From: Saccharofermentans sp.
Lineage (GTDB): Bacteria; Bacillota; Clostridia; Saccharofermentanales; Saccharofermentanaceae
Direction of reading: 5' to 3'
Length of the DNA: 32,374 nucleotides
Assembly (NCBI GenBank): GCA_016292145.1
Contig: JAEFBA010000022.1
Span: forward strand, 1-32,374
The notes beneath the pieces were generated by a model. The model did not search any database and was not told the DNA's origin. It was given only the letters and a program-made list of their open reading frames with translations. Each line of letters starts with the position of its first letter. Positions within the stretch are counted from its first letter, which is position 1. This document shows positions 16,755 through 23,467 of the stretch, one piece after another. The translations under genes and the position numbers were made by a program.

Positions 16755-16783
16755 TTGACAAACAAAAGTTCGGGTTGTAAAAT
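16755..16783 (+). promoter_or_regulatory. SOS-controlled sigma-A promoter
   Basis: Perfect -35 TTGACA (16755-16760), 17-bp spacer and -10 TAAAAT (16778-16783). It faces the zinc-ribbon gene and, through the structured RNA, xis and int. Confidence 0.8.
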
Positions 16784-16825
16784 CGTACACATAGAAATCT
16801 CATTTTTGAATAAGGAGGCATGAAT

Positions 16826-17119
16826 ATGTTTGAAGAATATAGTCCTCAAATTAGAAGAAAACTATATAAATCGTATTATACGTCCCGCGGGAAGAGAAGT
16901 AGAGAGATACGCTGTCCTAAATGCGGATTATTGCTTTGGGTTGCTGTTGGAACAGACCACGGCTTTCTTCAAAAGAAGTGCAGGAAATGTAAATTTCAAG
17001 GTTGGCTTGAAGTTGGACTTCCCAAAAATGAGGGTGCAAATTCAAAAAGACCCCCAGAATTTTATAATGGACCTGAATGTATTAGACTTGGCAAAACTTC
17101 AACTGAAAACTCAGCTTAG
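16826..17119 (+). CDS. Small zinc-ribbon protein
   Basis: 97 residues from the ATG at 16826; AAGGAGG is seven bases upstream of this codon but only one base from the ATG at 16820, so the later one is chosen. Two CxxC pairs, CPKC at 30-33 and CRKC at 52-55, with aromatic residues between, form a likely zinc ribbon. The N-terminus is basic and tyrosine-rich. It is the first gene after the LexA promoter of element 1 and has no counterpart in element 2 within the window. It may regulate excision or bind nucleic acid; I do not recognise a named family. Confidence 0.7.
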   Translation: MFEEYSPQIRRKLYKSYYTSRGKRSREIRCPKCGLLLWVAVGTDHGFLQKKCRKCKFQGWLEVGLPKNEGANSKRPPEFYNGPECIRLGKTSTENSA

Positions 17120-17185
17120 CAAAACCGGATTAGCTACTAATCCTTAAATGCAGCTTTTGTTTACAGTGCAATAAATTTGACTATA

Positions 17186-17300
17186 ACCGAGCAAGCGGAG
17201 CAGGATCCTTAACTTAAGGACTGAAAAGACTATCAAGCGCCGTATGAGTCAGGAGAGAGATTCAAAAGAATCCCTTCTGGCTCATACGGCTTTTTGTTTT
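17186..17300 (+). ncRNA. Structured RNA with terminator upstream of xis-int (element 1 copy)
   Basis: Begins ACCGAGCAAGCGGAGCAGG, then a hairpin CCTTA/TAAGG (within 17207-17219), then AGGACTGAAAAGACTATCAA, and ends in a 14-bp stem (17239-17252 with 17277-17290, one G.U) followed by TTTTTG. Element 2 has the same block at 29906-30097. The primary sequence of the terminal stem differs there but pairing is preserved, which is covariation evidence for a real RNA. It ends about 25 bp before a leader mini-ORF and about 100 bp before xis, so it could act as an attenuator or a trans-acting RNA. Published int-alpA RNA motifs occur in similar contexts; I cannot confirm identity. Confidence 0.65.
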
Positions 17301-17324
17301 CAAATTCATGAGAAAGGAGAAAAA

Positions 17325-17348
17325 ATGAACTTATTCGACACAAGTTAG
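17325..17348 (+). CDS. Leader mini-ORF upstream of xis (MNLFDTS)
   Basis: Seven codons and a stop, preceded by AAAGGAGA, between the RNA terminator and xis. Element 2 has an unrelated eight-codon mini-ORF with an even better ribosome site at the same position. Presence in both suggests translational or attenuation control, but nothing shows that it is translated. Confidence 0.35.
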   Translation: MNLFDTS

Positions 17349-17396
17349 TTTGAAGCAGTATCCGTAAAAACAAATTTTGATGAAAGGAAAAATGTA

Positions 17397-17624
17397 ATGA
17401 ATAACAAAGTACCTATTTTTTTAAGAGCAGCAGAAATAGCAGAGATATTGGGAATTTCACAGCCTGCAGCATACAGAATAATCAGAGATCTCAATACAGA
17501 ACTTCAGCAGAAGGGCTATATGATTCAGATCGGCAGAGTTAACAGAAAGTACTTTGCTGAAAGATATGGTTTGTCTGTTGATGATCTTTCGGATCAGATG
17601 GAACAAATAGAAAGGGGAGCATAA
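17397..17624 (+). CDS. xis: Excisionase-like HTH protein
   Basis: 75 residues with an N-terminal winged-helix/HTH_17-type motif: LRAAEIAEILGISQPAAYRII at about 9-29 (20-residue core RAAEIAEILGISQPAAYRII), followed by a basic wing with GRVNRKYFAERYG. Proteins of this kind (AlpA/Xis-like) bend att DNA and direct the integrase toward excision, or regulate int. It is two bases upstream of int, and the pair is conserved in element 2 (30732-30974) with the same GRVNR(K/R)YF wing. Confidence 0.8.
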   Translation: MNNKVPIFLRAAEIAEILGISQPAAYRIIRDLNTELQQKGYMIQIGRVNRKYFAERYGLSVDDLSDQMEQIERGA

Positions 17625-17626
17625 AA

Positions 17627-18700
17627 ATGCCGGTATTTAAAGATAATCTTCGAGGAACATGGTATGTGATGGCAAGGTATACCGCATATAACGGTGATCA
17701 TAAGCAGAAGTGCAAAAGAGGATTTATTACCAAGAGAGAAGCGATGGCCTGGGAGCGGGAATTTCTTCTCGCTGACAGCGGAAATCTAAACATGCTCTTC
17801 AAGACTTTTGCGGAAGAATATCTCAACGAAATGAAGCCTCGTTTGAAATTGAATACTTTTTTGACAAAAAAAGCAATTTTCAACCGTTATCTGATACCGG
17901 ATTTTGGAATGAGGAGACTCTCTGAGATAACTCCCAAAGATATAAGAGAATGGCAAAACAGTATGCTGAGTCTTAGAGATGAAAATGGAAAACCGTTTTC
18001 AAGTTGCTATCTGAAAACAATTCATAATCAGCTTTCGGCGGCATTCAATTATGCTGTTAAGTTTTATGGTCTTCCTAGAAATCCAGCTGCATTAGCAGGC
18101 AATATGGGAAAAGAAGGAAAGACAGAAATGAAGTTCTGGACTCAGGAAGAATACAGAAAATTCTCTTATGCCATTATGGATAAACCGGCATCATATTATG
18201 CCTTTGAAGTTCTTTATTGGACTGGTATTCGCGAGGGCGAATTGTTGGCGCTGACACCGGGAGATTTTGATTTTGAGGCCAAAACATTACGGATCAATAA
18301 ATCATATCAAAAGTTAAACGGAAAAGATGTGATTACCAGTCCAAAAACTGTAAAAAGCAATCGAATTATTAAGATATCTGATTTCTTATGTGAAGAGATA
18401 AAAGATTATCTGTCTATGTTCTATCAACTTGATGATGACACTAGGATTTTCTCCGTCACAAAACACTTTCTTTTTAAGGAAATGATGAGAGGCTGCAAGA
18501 TCTCTGGTGTAAAGCGTATCAGGATCCACGATCTTCGTCATAGTCATATTAGTCTTTTGATAGACATGGGATTTTCTCCAGTTGCGATAGCGGAAAGAGT
18601 TGGTCATGAGAGTATCCATATCACATACAGATATGCACACTTATTTCCTACTATTCAGGACCAGATGGCAGATAAGCTGAATGAAACAAAGAGGTATTGA
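17627..18700 (+). CDS. int: Tyrosine recombinase (integrase) of element 1
   Basis: 357 residues. An N-terminal arm-binding domain (about 1-50, with KQKCKRGF), a SAM-like core-binding domain (about 55-150), and a catalytic domain with Arg202 (GIREGELL), His301/Arg304 (HDLRHSH), His327 (GHES) and nucleophile Tyr336 (RYAHLF). All five key residues are present, so it should be active. It most resembles the Tn916-type/phage integrases of Firmicutes. GGGGAG lies seven bases upstream. The preceding small gene and the guaA-end repeat indicate that it is the integrase responsible for insertion there. The element 2 integrase has the same length and residue register. Confidence 0.95.
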   Translation: MPVFKDNLRGTWYVMARYTAYNGDHKQKCKRGFITKREAMAWEREFLLADSGNLNMLFKTFAEEYLNEMKPRLKLNTFLTKKAIFNRYLIPDFGMRRLSEITPKDIREWQNSMLSLRDENGKPFSSCYLKTIHNQLSAAFNYAVKFYGLPRNPAALAGNMGKEGKTEMKFWTQEEYRKFSYAIMDKPASYYAFEVLYWTGIREGELLALTPGDFDFEAKTLRINKSYQKLNGKDVITSPKTVKSNRIIKISDFLCEEIKDYLSMFYQLDDDTRIFSVTKHFLFKEMMRGCKISGVKRIRIHDLRHSHISLLIDMGFSPVAIAERVGHESIHITYRYAHLFPTIQDQMADKLNETKRY

Positions 18701-18701
18701 T

Positions 18702-19037
18702 ATGTCACAAAAAGTATACGACGGACACGGACGATGGAGAAACAAGCATGTGACATTCCATATGTCCGAAGAGGAAGCGGAGGAACTCAACCGGGCAGTA
18801 GCTATGTCGGGTCTTAAAAAACAGGATTATCTCATTAGCAGAGTGCTCGAACGGGATATTACAGTGAATCCTAATTCCAGAGTATACAAATTGCTTCTTG
18901 AACAGATGCAGAGTGCTGTATCAGAGTTGAAGAACGCAATAGAAAACAACAAAGACATAGATCCTTATTTGAAGGAGACAGTTTATCTCATGATTGATAC
19001 TTTAACTCAAATGAAAGGAATATCAAAAAATGAATAA
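18702..19037 (+). CDS. RHH/MobC-like relaxosome accessory protein
   Basis: 111 residues from the ATG at 18702 (the int stop TGA is at 18698-18700, and AGAGG serves as ribosome site). The pattern VTFHMSEEEAEELNRAV followed by GLKKQDYLISRVL is that of ribbon-helix-helix MobC-type proteins: a beta strand, then two helices. A conserved C-terminal piece NSRVYKLLLEQ is shared with the truncated gene at 32052 of element 2. Likely DNA binding for mobilization or regulation. It overlaps the next gene by 8 bp, so the two are translationally linked. Confidence 0.7.
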   Translation: MSQKVYDGHGRWRNKHVTFHMSEEEAEELNRAVAMSGLKKQDYLISRVLERDITVNPNSRVYKLLLEQMQSAVSELKNAIENNKDIDPYLKETVYLMIDTLTQMKGISKNE

Positions 19038-20130
19038 AGACAAAAAAATAACTGCCCCGTTAAATGTTGTTGGCGCAACAAAGGAGCAGTCAAATTCAAA
19101 CAACAACTGTATTTTAAAGGAAAATAAGCCGGAAGACAAGATTTCAGGGTCTTTCTTCAGTTTTGGAGAGCTTATGGATGCAGATTTGCCTCGAAAAAAA
19201 GCCATAATTGAGAATCTCTTATATCCGGGAGTTTATATACTTGCGGGTGATCCGAAGGTCGGTAAAAGTTTTCTTGTATTACAGCTTTTGTATGGTGTAA
19301 GCAGAGGTGAACCGATATGGAATCTTGAGGTCAGAAAGGGCCGCTGCCTTTATCTTGCATATGAAGACGGTATGCAAAGATTACAGGATAGAACGGTAAA
19401 AATGTTCGGTGCTGATGCTATGAGCAATGATCTGTATTTCTCTACTGAAGCGATGAAACTTGATAATGGTCTTGAAAAGCTTATTTCTGACTTTATCAAC
19501 AAGGATAATAATCCCTGCCTTATTGTTATTGATACTTTCCAAACGACCAGAACAACAGCTGATTGTCACTATGGAAGTGATTATGAAGATATCAGAAAGC
19601 TCAAATCGCTGACCGTTGATAAAAATGTCTGCATTATTCTGGTACACCATTTCAGAAAAGAGATGGCTGACAACAACTTTGATCGAATTTCCGGTACTAA
19701 CGGTATTTTTGGTGCAGCAGATGGTGCTATAGCTCTTACCAGAAGCAAAGATGCAAGAACAGCTTTTATAGAGATTAGAGGAAGAGATCAGGTTGAGCAG
19801 AGAATTGAGGTTATGAGGAACAAGGAAACTCTAAGGTGGGATTTTGTTAAACGTGATACCGAACCTCTTCTTGAACCGCTCGATCCGGATATTGAAAAGA
19901 TTATTTCATTTATGAATCCGTTGCATACGAAGTGGAAGGGAACGGCTACAGAGTTATGCGAGACCCTGAATCTTCTAACCTCTCCCTATAGGCTCAAGTT
20001 GAAGCTAAATTGCAATGCTGACAGATTGGAATTGAACAACATTACCTTCGAAGCAGTAAAAAGATCTCATGACAGAATCATAGTTCTTTCATACTTCGAA
20101 AAGCGAAGAGTAATGAGAACAATTTCTTAA
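19030..20130 (+). CDS. RepA-like/AAA_25 hexameric ATPase
   Basis: 366 residues. Walker A GDPKVGKS is at 73-80 and Walker B CLIVIDT at 163-169, with VHHFRK near 205-210 as the sensor strand, and ISGTNGIFGAADGAI typical of the RepA/DnaB-like helicase family carried by plasmids and integrative elements. The N-terminal 45 residues are low-complexity. The C-terminus (about 285-366) resembles a small winged-helix replication domain. It probably unwinds the excised circle for replication or transfer. No separate primase or initiator gene is visible beside it. Confidence 0.8.
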   Translation: MNKDKKITAPLNVVGATKEQSNSNNNCILKENKPEDKISGSFFSFGELMDADLPRKKAIIENLLYPGVYILAGDPKVGKSFLVLQLLYGVSRGEPIWNLEVRKGRCLYLAYEDGMQRLQDRTVKMFGADAMSNDLYFSTEAMKLDNGLEKLISDFINKDNNPCLIVIDTFQTTRTTADCHYGSDYEDIRKLKSLTVDKNVCIILVHHFRKEMADNNFDRISGTNGIFGAADGAIALTRSKDARTAFIEIRGRDQVEQRIEVMRNKETLRWDFVKRDTEPLLEPLDPDIEKIISFMNPLHTKWKGTATELCETLNLLTSPYRLKLKLNCNADRLELNNITFEAVKRSHDRIIVLSYFEKRRVMRTIS

Positions 20131-20149
20131 AAATCCGAAGAGTAATAGG

Positions 20150-20221
20150 TTTAGCAAGCATCGTCTGTGTAGCCACACAGACACTTTAAGGGGGATCCCT
20201 TAAACCCCTGGCTTAGCTAAA
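20150..20221 (+). other. Candidate oriT / three-stem cruciform upstream of mobC
   Basis: Three nested pairings in 72 bp: outer TTTAGCAAGC (20150-20159) with GCTTAGCTAAA (20211-20221, one bulged A); GTCTGTGT/ACACAGAC (20163-20182, AGCC loop); TTTAAGGG/CCCTTAAA (20185-20204, GGAT loop). It sits directly before mobC-mobA, where oriT normally lies in MOBP systems. The nick site cannot be placed by eye. A cis-acting RNA is the alternative. Confidence 0.55.
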
Positions 20222-20236
20222 AAGAGAGGTAAGTTT

Positions 20237-20563
20237 ATGGTAAAACGCAACCGAGTAAGAAGCGAAGAAATAAAGTTTTTTGTTACCCCAAAAGAGAAGG
20301 AAGAACTCGATGCGAGAGTGAAAAAGTCAGGACTTACAAGAAGCGAATTTTTAAGAAAAGCTTCCAAGGGAGTCGTAATAAGGGAGAAACCTCAAGCTGA
20401 GGTGACCGATCTCCTGACAGAGCTCTCGCATCTGGGGAACAATGTAAACCAGATAGCACGAAAAGAGAATTCAGGGTACCGTCACAGCACGGAATTCCTG
20501 ATCGACTTGAGAGATGAAATCTACAAGTTGATAACAGAAATCAGAAAGAAGGTAATCTCATAA
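20237..20563 (+). CDS. mobC: MobC relaxosome protein
   Basis: 108 residues. N-terminal ribbon-helix-helix (EIKFFVTPKEKEELDARV, then GLTRSEFLRKAS), then the MobC signature LSHLGNNVNQIARK near 70-83. MobC proteins bind oriT and help the relaxase to open DNA. AGAGGT precedes the ATG. The stop overlaps the relaxase start (TAATG), a typical mobC-mobA coupling. Confidence 0.88.
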   Translation: MVKRNRVRSEEIKFFVTPKEKEELDARVKKSGLTRSEFLRKASKGVVIREKPQAEVTDLLTELSHLGNNVNQIARKENSGYRHSTEFLIDLRDEIYKLITEIRKKVIS

Positions 20564-21918
20564 TGGCAACAACATCTTTATGGAGTATAAGAGGAAATGT
20601 TGTCAAAGTAATCAACTATATCAAGAATCCGAAGAAAACGACACTTCCGGCAGGCATACTGCCGGAGGATGTCTCGGCGGATGAGGAAACTGAGACAGTA
20701 CATGTTTTGGTTGATGCAATCAACTGTTCTGTTAAAAATGCTGCTCAAGACATGAACACACTTAAAGAATACTTTGGCAAGACCGGTGGAATAACCGCAT
20801 ACCATGGGTATCAGTCTTTCGCACCGGAAGATGATATTACTCCTTTACAGGCCCACGATATTGGTATGGAGTTAGCCCAGGAACTCTGGGGTGGAAAATA
20901 CCAAGTTCTGGTTGCTACGCATTTGGATAAAGATAATCACATTCATAATCATTTTGTAATCAATACTGTTCCGATTGATGGTGGTAAGAAATTCTGTCGA
21001 ACAAAACAGGACTATATTGATATGCGGAACTACAGTGATGCTCTCTGTGTGAAATATGATCTTTCTGTTTGCAAAACCTCCGGAAAAGGCAAGAATTATG
21101 GAGAATATAAAGCCGAGCTCGAAGGGAATCCTACTATCAGATCTACAATTAGAGCTGACATTGACAGAGCAATTGCGGCTTCGGGCTTCAACTATGATTT
21201 CTTCGATAATATGAAAAGACTGGGTTATGAAGTATATCTTTATAACAGTAAAGGTGAACCGCTAGTTCATCCTAAGCTTAAACCTTATGGAACTCAAAAA
21301 TGTTTCCGTTTTGATAAGCTTGGCCCTGGATATGATTTTCCGGAGATCAAAGAACGTCTGCGTTCACCTGACAGGATATACGGACGATTATTTCCACCTC
21401 CGCCAAAGAAGATCCGGCGAAGTTTCAGATATCATGAACCAAGGTTCATCTGCTCGTCTTACAGATATTATGGACGTATTCTCAGTATGCAAATCAAAAG
21501 ACCTGGTTATATAAGGCGTATACCATACTATCTTAGGGAAGATATTGCAAAGATAGAGCGTTTTGAAGAAAAACGACGTTTTGTAAGCAATCGAGGACTT
21601 AAATCCTATGAGGATGTTATTTCATATAAGGCTTACTTACAAGAGGAATTATCGTCACTTCGCAAACAAAAAAGAGATCTATATATCAGGGCATCCAAGG
21701 AAGAGAAACTTGGAAACCCGGGATACGCATATATTTTTAGATTATCAGCTAAGGAAAAAAATGAAATGATGCGTGATCTTCGGAAAGAAATCAGACTTTG
21801 TAATGATATTCTTAGTGAGTATATGGAAATCAGAGAAAAGTGTCTGGAACTTAGAATCCTGATTGTGTTTGAGCATCAGGAACAAATAAGAGGACTACAG
21901 CGAAAAAGAGTCAGATAA
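20563..21918 (+). CDS. mobA: MOBP-family relaxase (MobA/VirD2-like)
   Basis: 451 residues. It would nick oriT and stay covalently bound to the transferred strand. Candidate catalytic Tyr19 (VINYIKNP), motif II HGYQSF near 81-86, and the three-histidine motif with His120, His126, His128, His130 and Asn134 (HLDKDNHIHNHFVIN). The C-terminal half is basic and coiled-coil-like, without a fused helicase. All motifs of an active relaxase are present. Because coupling and secretion genes are missing, transfer would need a resident conjugative system. Confidence 0.9.
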   Translation: MATTSLWSIRGNVVKVINYIKNPKKTTLPAGILPEDVSADEETETVHVLVDAINCSVKNAAQDMNTLKEYFGKTGGITAYHGYQSFAPEDDITPLQAHDIGMELAQELWGGKYQVLVATHLDKDNHIHNHFVINTVPIDGGKKFCRTKQDYIDMRNYSDALCVKYDLSVCKTSGKGKNYGEYKAELEGNPTIRSTIRADIDRAIAASGFNYDFFDNMKRLGYEVYLYNSKGEPLVHPKLKPYGTQKCFRFDKLGPGYDFPEIKERLRSPDRIYGRLFPPPPKKIRRSFRYHEPRFICSSYRYYGRILSMQIKRPGYIRRIPYYLREDIAKIERFEEKRRFVSNRGLKSYEDVISYKAYLQEELSSLRKQKRDLYIRASKEEKLGNPGYAYIFRLSAKEKNEMMRDLRKEIRLCNDILSEYMEIREKCLELRILIVFEHQEQIRGLQRKRVR

Positions 21919-21939
21919 TCTTTCTTTTATCCCCGCCGG

Positions 21940-21975
21940 CCGTGACTTGAGGGGTTACGTCTCCTCAAGTCATGG
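21940..21975 (+). repeat. 13-bp stem-loop after mobA
   Basis: CCGTGACTTGAGG (21940-21952) pairs with CCTCAAGTCATGG (21963-21975, one G.U), 10-nt loop. No T-run follows, so it is not a standard terminator. The next 170 bp (to 22150) hold short repeats around TGTTCT and CTCAC but no gene that I can support. Confidence 0.5.
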
Positions 21976-22150
21976 GTGGCAATCCAAGCGGTAGCGCGGA
22001 AGGATTAGAAACGTGCAGTAATGGAGAGTTGTGAAACGGTGAGTGTTCTAAACTCACAGAGTTTTGAATGCTCACTGTTCTCAACTCGTAATGATATTTG
22101 TAGTATTATTATTCTGTGAATATCTAATTTTGAAGTTCGATGTTGTAATG

Positions 22151-22180
22151 TTTACAAAAAGCAAATATCTAATGTATAAT
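22151..22180 (+). promoter_or_regulatory. Promoter of the DUF3800 leader RNA
   Basis: TTTACA (22151-22156), 18-bp spacer, TATAAT (22175-22180). It initiates near 22187, just before the first of three hairpins. Confidence 0.65.
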
Positions 22181-22190
22181 ATCTTCAAGA

Positions 22191-22272
22191 AAGAAGCAGC
22201 AATGCTTCTTGGGCTGACCGAAAGGTCCGGGTCCACCTACAGGCGCTGGGAACCGGCGCCATTTTTATTTTA
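22191..22272 (+). ncRNA. Three-hairpin leader RNA upstream of DUF3800
   Basis: Hairpin 1 AAGAAGCA/TGCTTCTT with GCAA tetraloop (22191-22210); hairpin 2 GACC/GGTC with GAAA tetraloop (22216-22227); hairpin 3 GGCGCTGG/CCGGCGCC with a GAA loop (22242-22260) followed by ATTTTTATTTTA, which looks like an intrinsic terminator 10 bp before the gene. Published comparative surveys describe several DUF3800 RNA motifs in front of DUF3800 genes; this is probably one of them. Which subclass, and whether it is a cis-regulator or a partner RNA, cannot be told here. Confidence 0.75.
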
Positions 22273-22282
22273 TAGGTAAGAT

Positions 22283-22975
22283 ATGACTTCTAAAAAGCAT
22301 GAGAAAATTCTAAGTTGTTTTATAGATGAGACTGGTGATTTCGGCGAGTACGATGCTCGCTGTCCATATTATATGGTTACGGCGGTTCTTCACGATCAAG
22401 ACGAGTCTATAAAAAAACAGCTTGATGGAATAGAACAATATCTTAATGATCTTGGTTATCCGCATCATGCGTTACATGCTGGTCCGCTTATTCGCAGAGA
22501 AGCAGATTATGAAAACATGACAATGGAAGAGAGAAAGAAACTTTTCAATCTTCTTTACAACTTTGCTAGAAAACTTCCTATCCATTTTATCTGTGCAAAG
22601 GTTAAGAAATCAGAATGCCGAGATTCCGATGAGCTTGATGCAAAACTTACAAAAGCAATAATGGCTGCGGTTTCTAATTCAAGAGAATACTGGGATTCTT
22701 TCGATAAGATCATAATCTACTATGATAACGGCCAAAAGGCATTAAAACGCGTTTTGAATATTACTTTTAATAGCCTCTTCTCTGATGTCGAAGTTCGCAA
22801 GGTGCAACCGGCTGATTACAGACTGTTTCAAGTCGCAGATCTGATTTGTACGCTTGAACTTACATTAGCGAAAATTGAGCAGGGTTCATTTTCCAAGACT
22901 GAAGATGCATTTTTCCATGGTGCACATGAATTCAAAAAAGAATACTGGCGAAAGATAAAAACTAAAGAGCTATAA
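22283..22975 (+). CDS. DUF3800 family protein
   Basis: 230 residues. The N-terminal CFIDETGDFGEY is the family hallmark (acidic residues on a first strand, RNase H-like fold proposed), followed by YYMVTAVL, a mid-region acidic IIYYDNGQ and the C-terminal QVADLICTLEL. DUF3800 genes are frequent in mobile and defence islands, and nuclease activity is suspected for the family. The ribosome site is weak (AGGT), consistent with control by the leader RNA. No partner gene is fused or overlapping. Confidence 0.85.
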   Translation: MTSKKHEKILSCFIDETGDFGEYDARCPYYMVTAVLHDQDESIKKQLDGIEQYLNDLGYPHHALHAGPLIRREADYENMTMEERKKLFNLLYNFARKLPIHFICAKVKKSECRDSDELDAKLTKAIMAAVSNSREYWDSFDKIIIYYDNGQKALKRVLNITFNSLFSDVEVRKVQPADYRLFQVADLICTLELTLAKIEQGSFSKTEDAFFHGAHEFKKEYWRKIKTKEL

Positions 22976-23040
22976 GATTTTTAAAATACTTCGTCTTTAA
23001 TAGATTATCAGCGTATTGGATCTGATTCCTATTTTTGTGG

Positions 23041-23090
23041 TTGACAAGTGTATACTAACAGAGTAACATCGAAGTATACAGATGTATACT
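23041..23090 (+). promoter_or_regulatory. BlaI-type promoter and operator
   Basis: Promoter: -35 TTGACA (23041-23046), 17-bp spacer, -10 TAACAT (23064-23069). Operator 1: AGTATACA-GA-TGTATACT (23073-23090), a perfect inverted repeat over the expected start point. A second TGTATACT half-site (23049-23056) lies in the spacer with a degraded left half over the -35. The core TACA/TGTA matches BlaI/MecI operators, so the repressor gene downstream probably controls itself here. Confidence 0.8.
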
Positions 23091-23106
23091 AATTGTGGAG
23101 GCCAGT

Positions 23107-23466
23107 ATGATCAAGTTGTCAGATGCCGAGTGGAAGATCGTAACATGCTTATGGGATAAAGGTTCCATGACTATTGCCGAGCTTACCAAGTTCTTCAGTA
23201 ATGATACGGGTTGGTGCAGAAATGCGATAATCACGCTCCTTAACCGTATGGAGCAGAAAGAAGCTGTTGGCTATACAAGAGAGAACAGAACCCGTCGGTA
23301 TTTTGCCAAGATAGACAGGACCGAAGCAGAACTTGAGGAGACTACTTCGTTTTTGGACAAAGTATATAACGGCAAAGTCGGTCTTATGATTACCAATCTG
23401 ATCAAATCTGAGAAATTATCCAAGGAAGAGATCGAGGAGCTGCATAAGATATTAGAGGAGAACTGA
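23107..23466 (+). CDS. blaI: BlaI/MecI-family repressor
   Basis: 119 residues from the ATG at 23107, with GGAGG five bases upstream (a GTG at 23095 overlaps that site and is rejected). Winged helix: LSDAEWKIVTCLWDKGSMTI at about 3-22 and NAIITLLNRMEQKEAVGY as recognition helix and turn; the C-terminal helices for dimerisation end in EEIEELHKILEEN. Family members are cleaved when the membrane partner senses a signal. It is followed after one base by the M56 gene. The gene symbol is by family; the inducer is not known to be a beta-lactam. Confidence 0.88.
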   Translation: MIKLSDAEWKIVTCLWDKGSMTIAELTKFFSNDTGWCRNAIITLLNRMEQKEAVGYTRENRTRRYFAKIDRTEAELEETTSFLDKVYNGKVGLMITNLIKSEKLSKEEIEELHKILEEN

Positions 23467-23467
23467 T

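Noticed and set aside
22064-22279. 71-codon ORF before DUF3800
   Set aside because: Runs through the promoter and all three hairpins of the leader RNA; no ribosome site.
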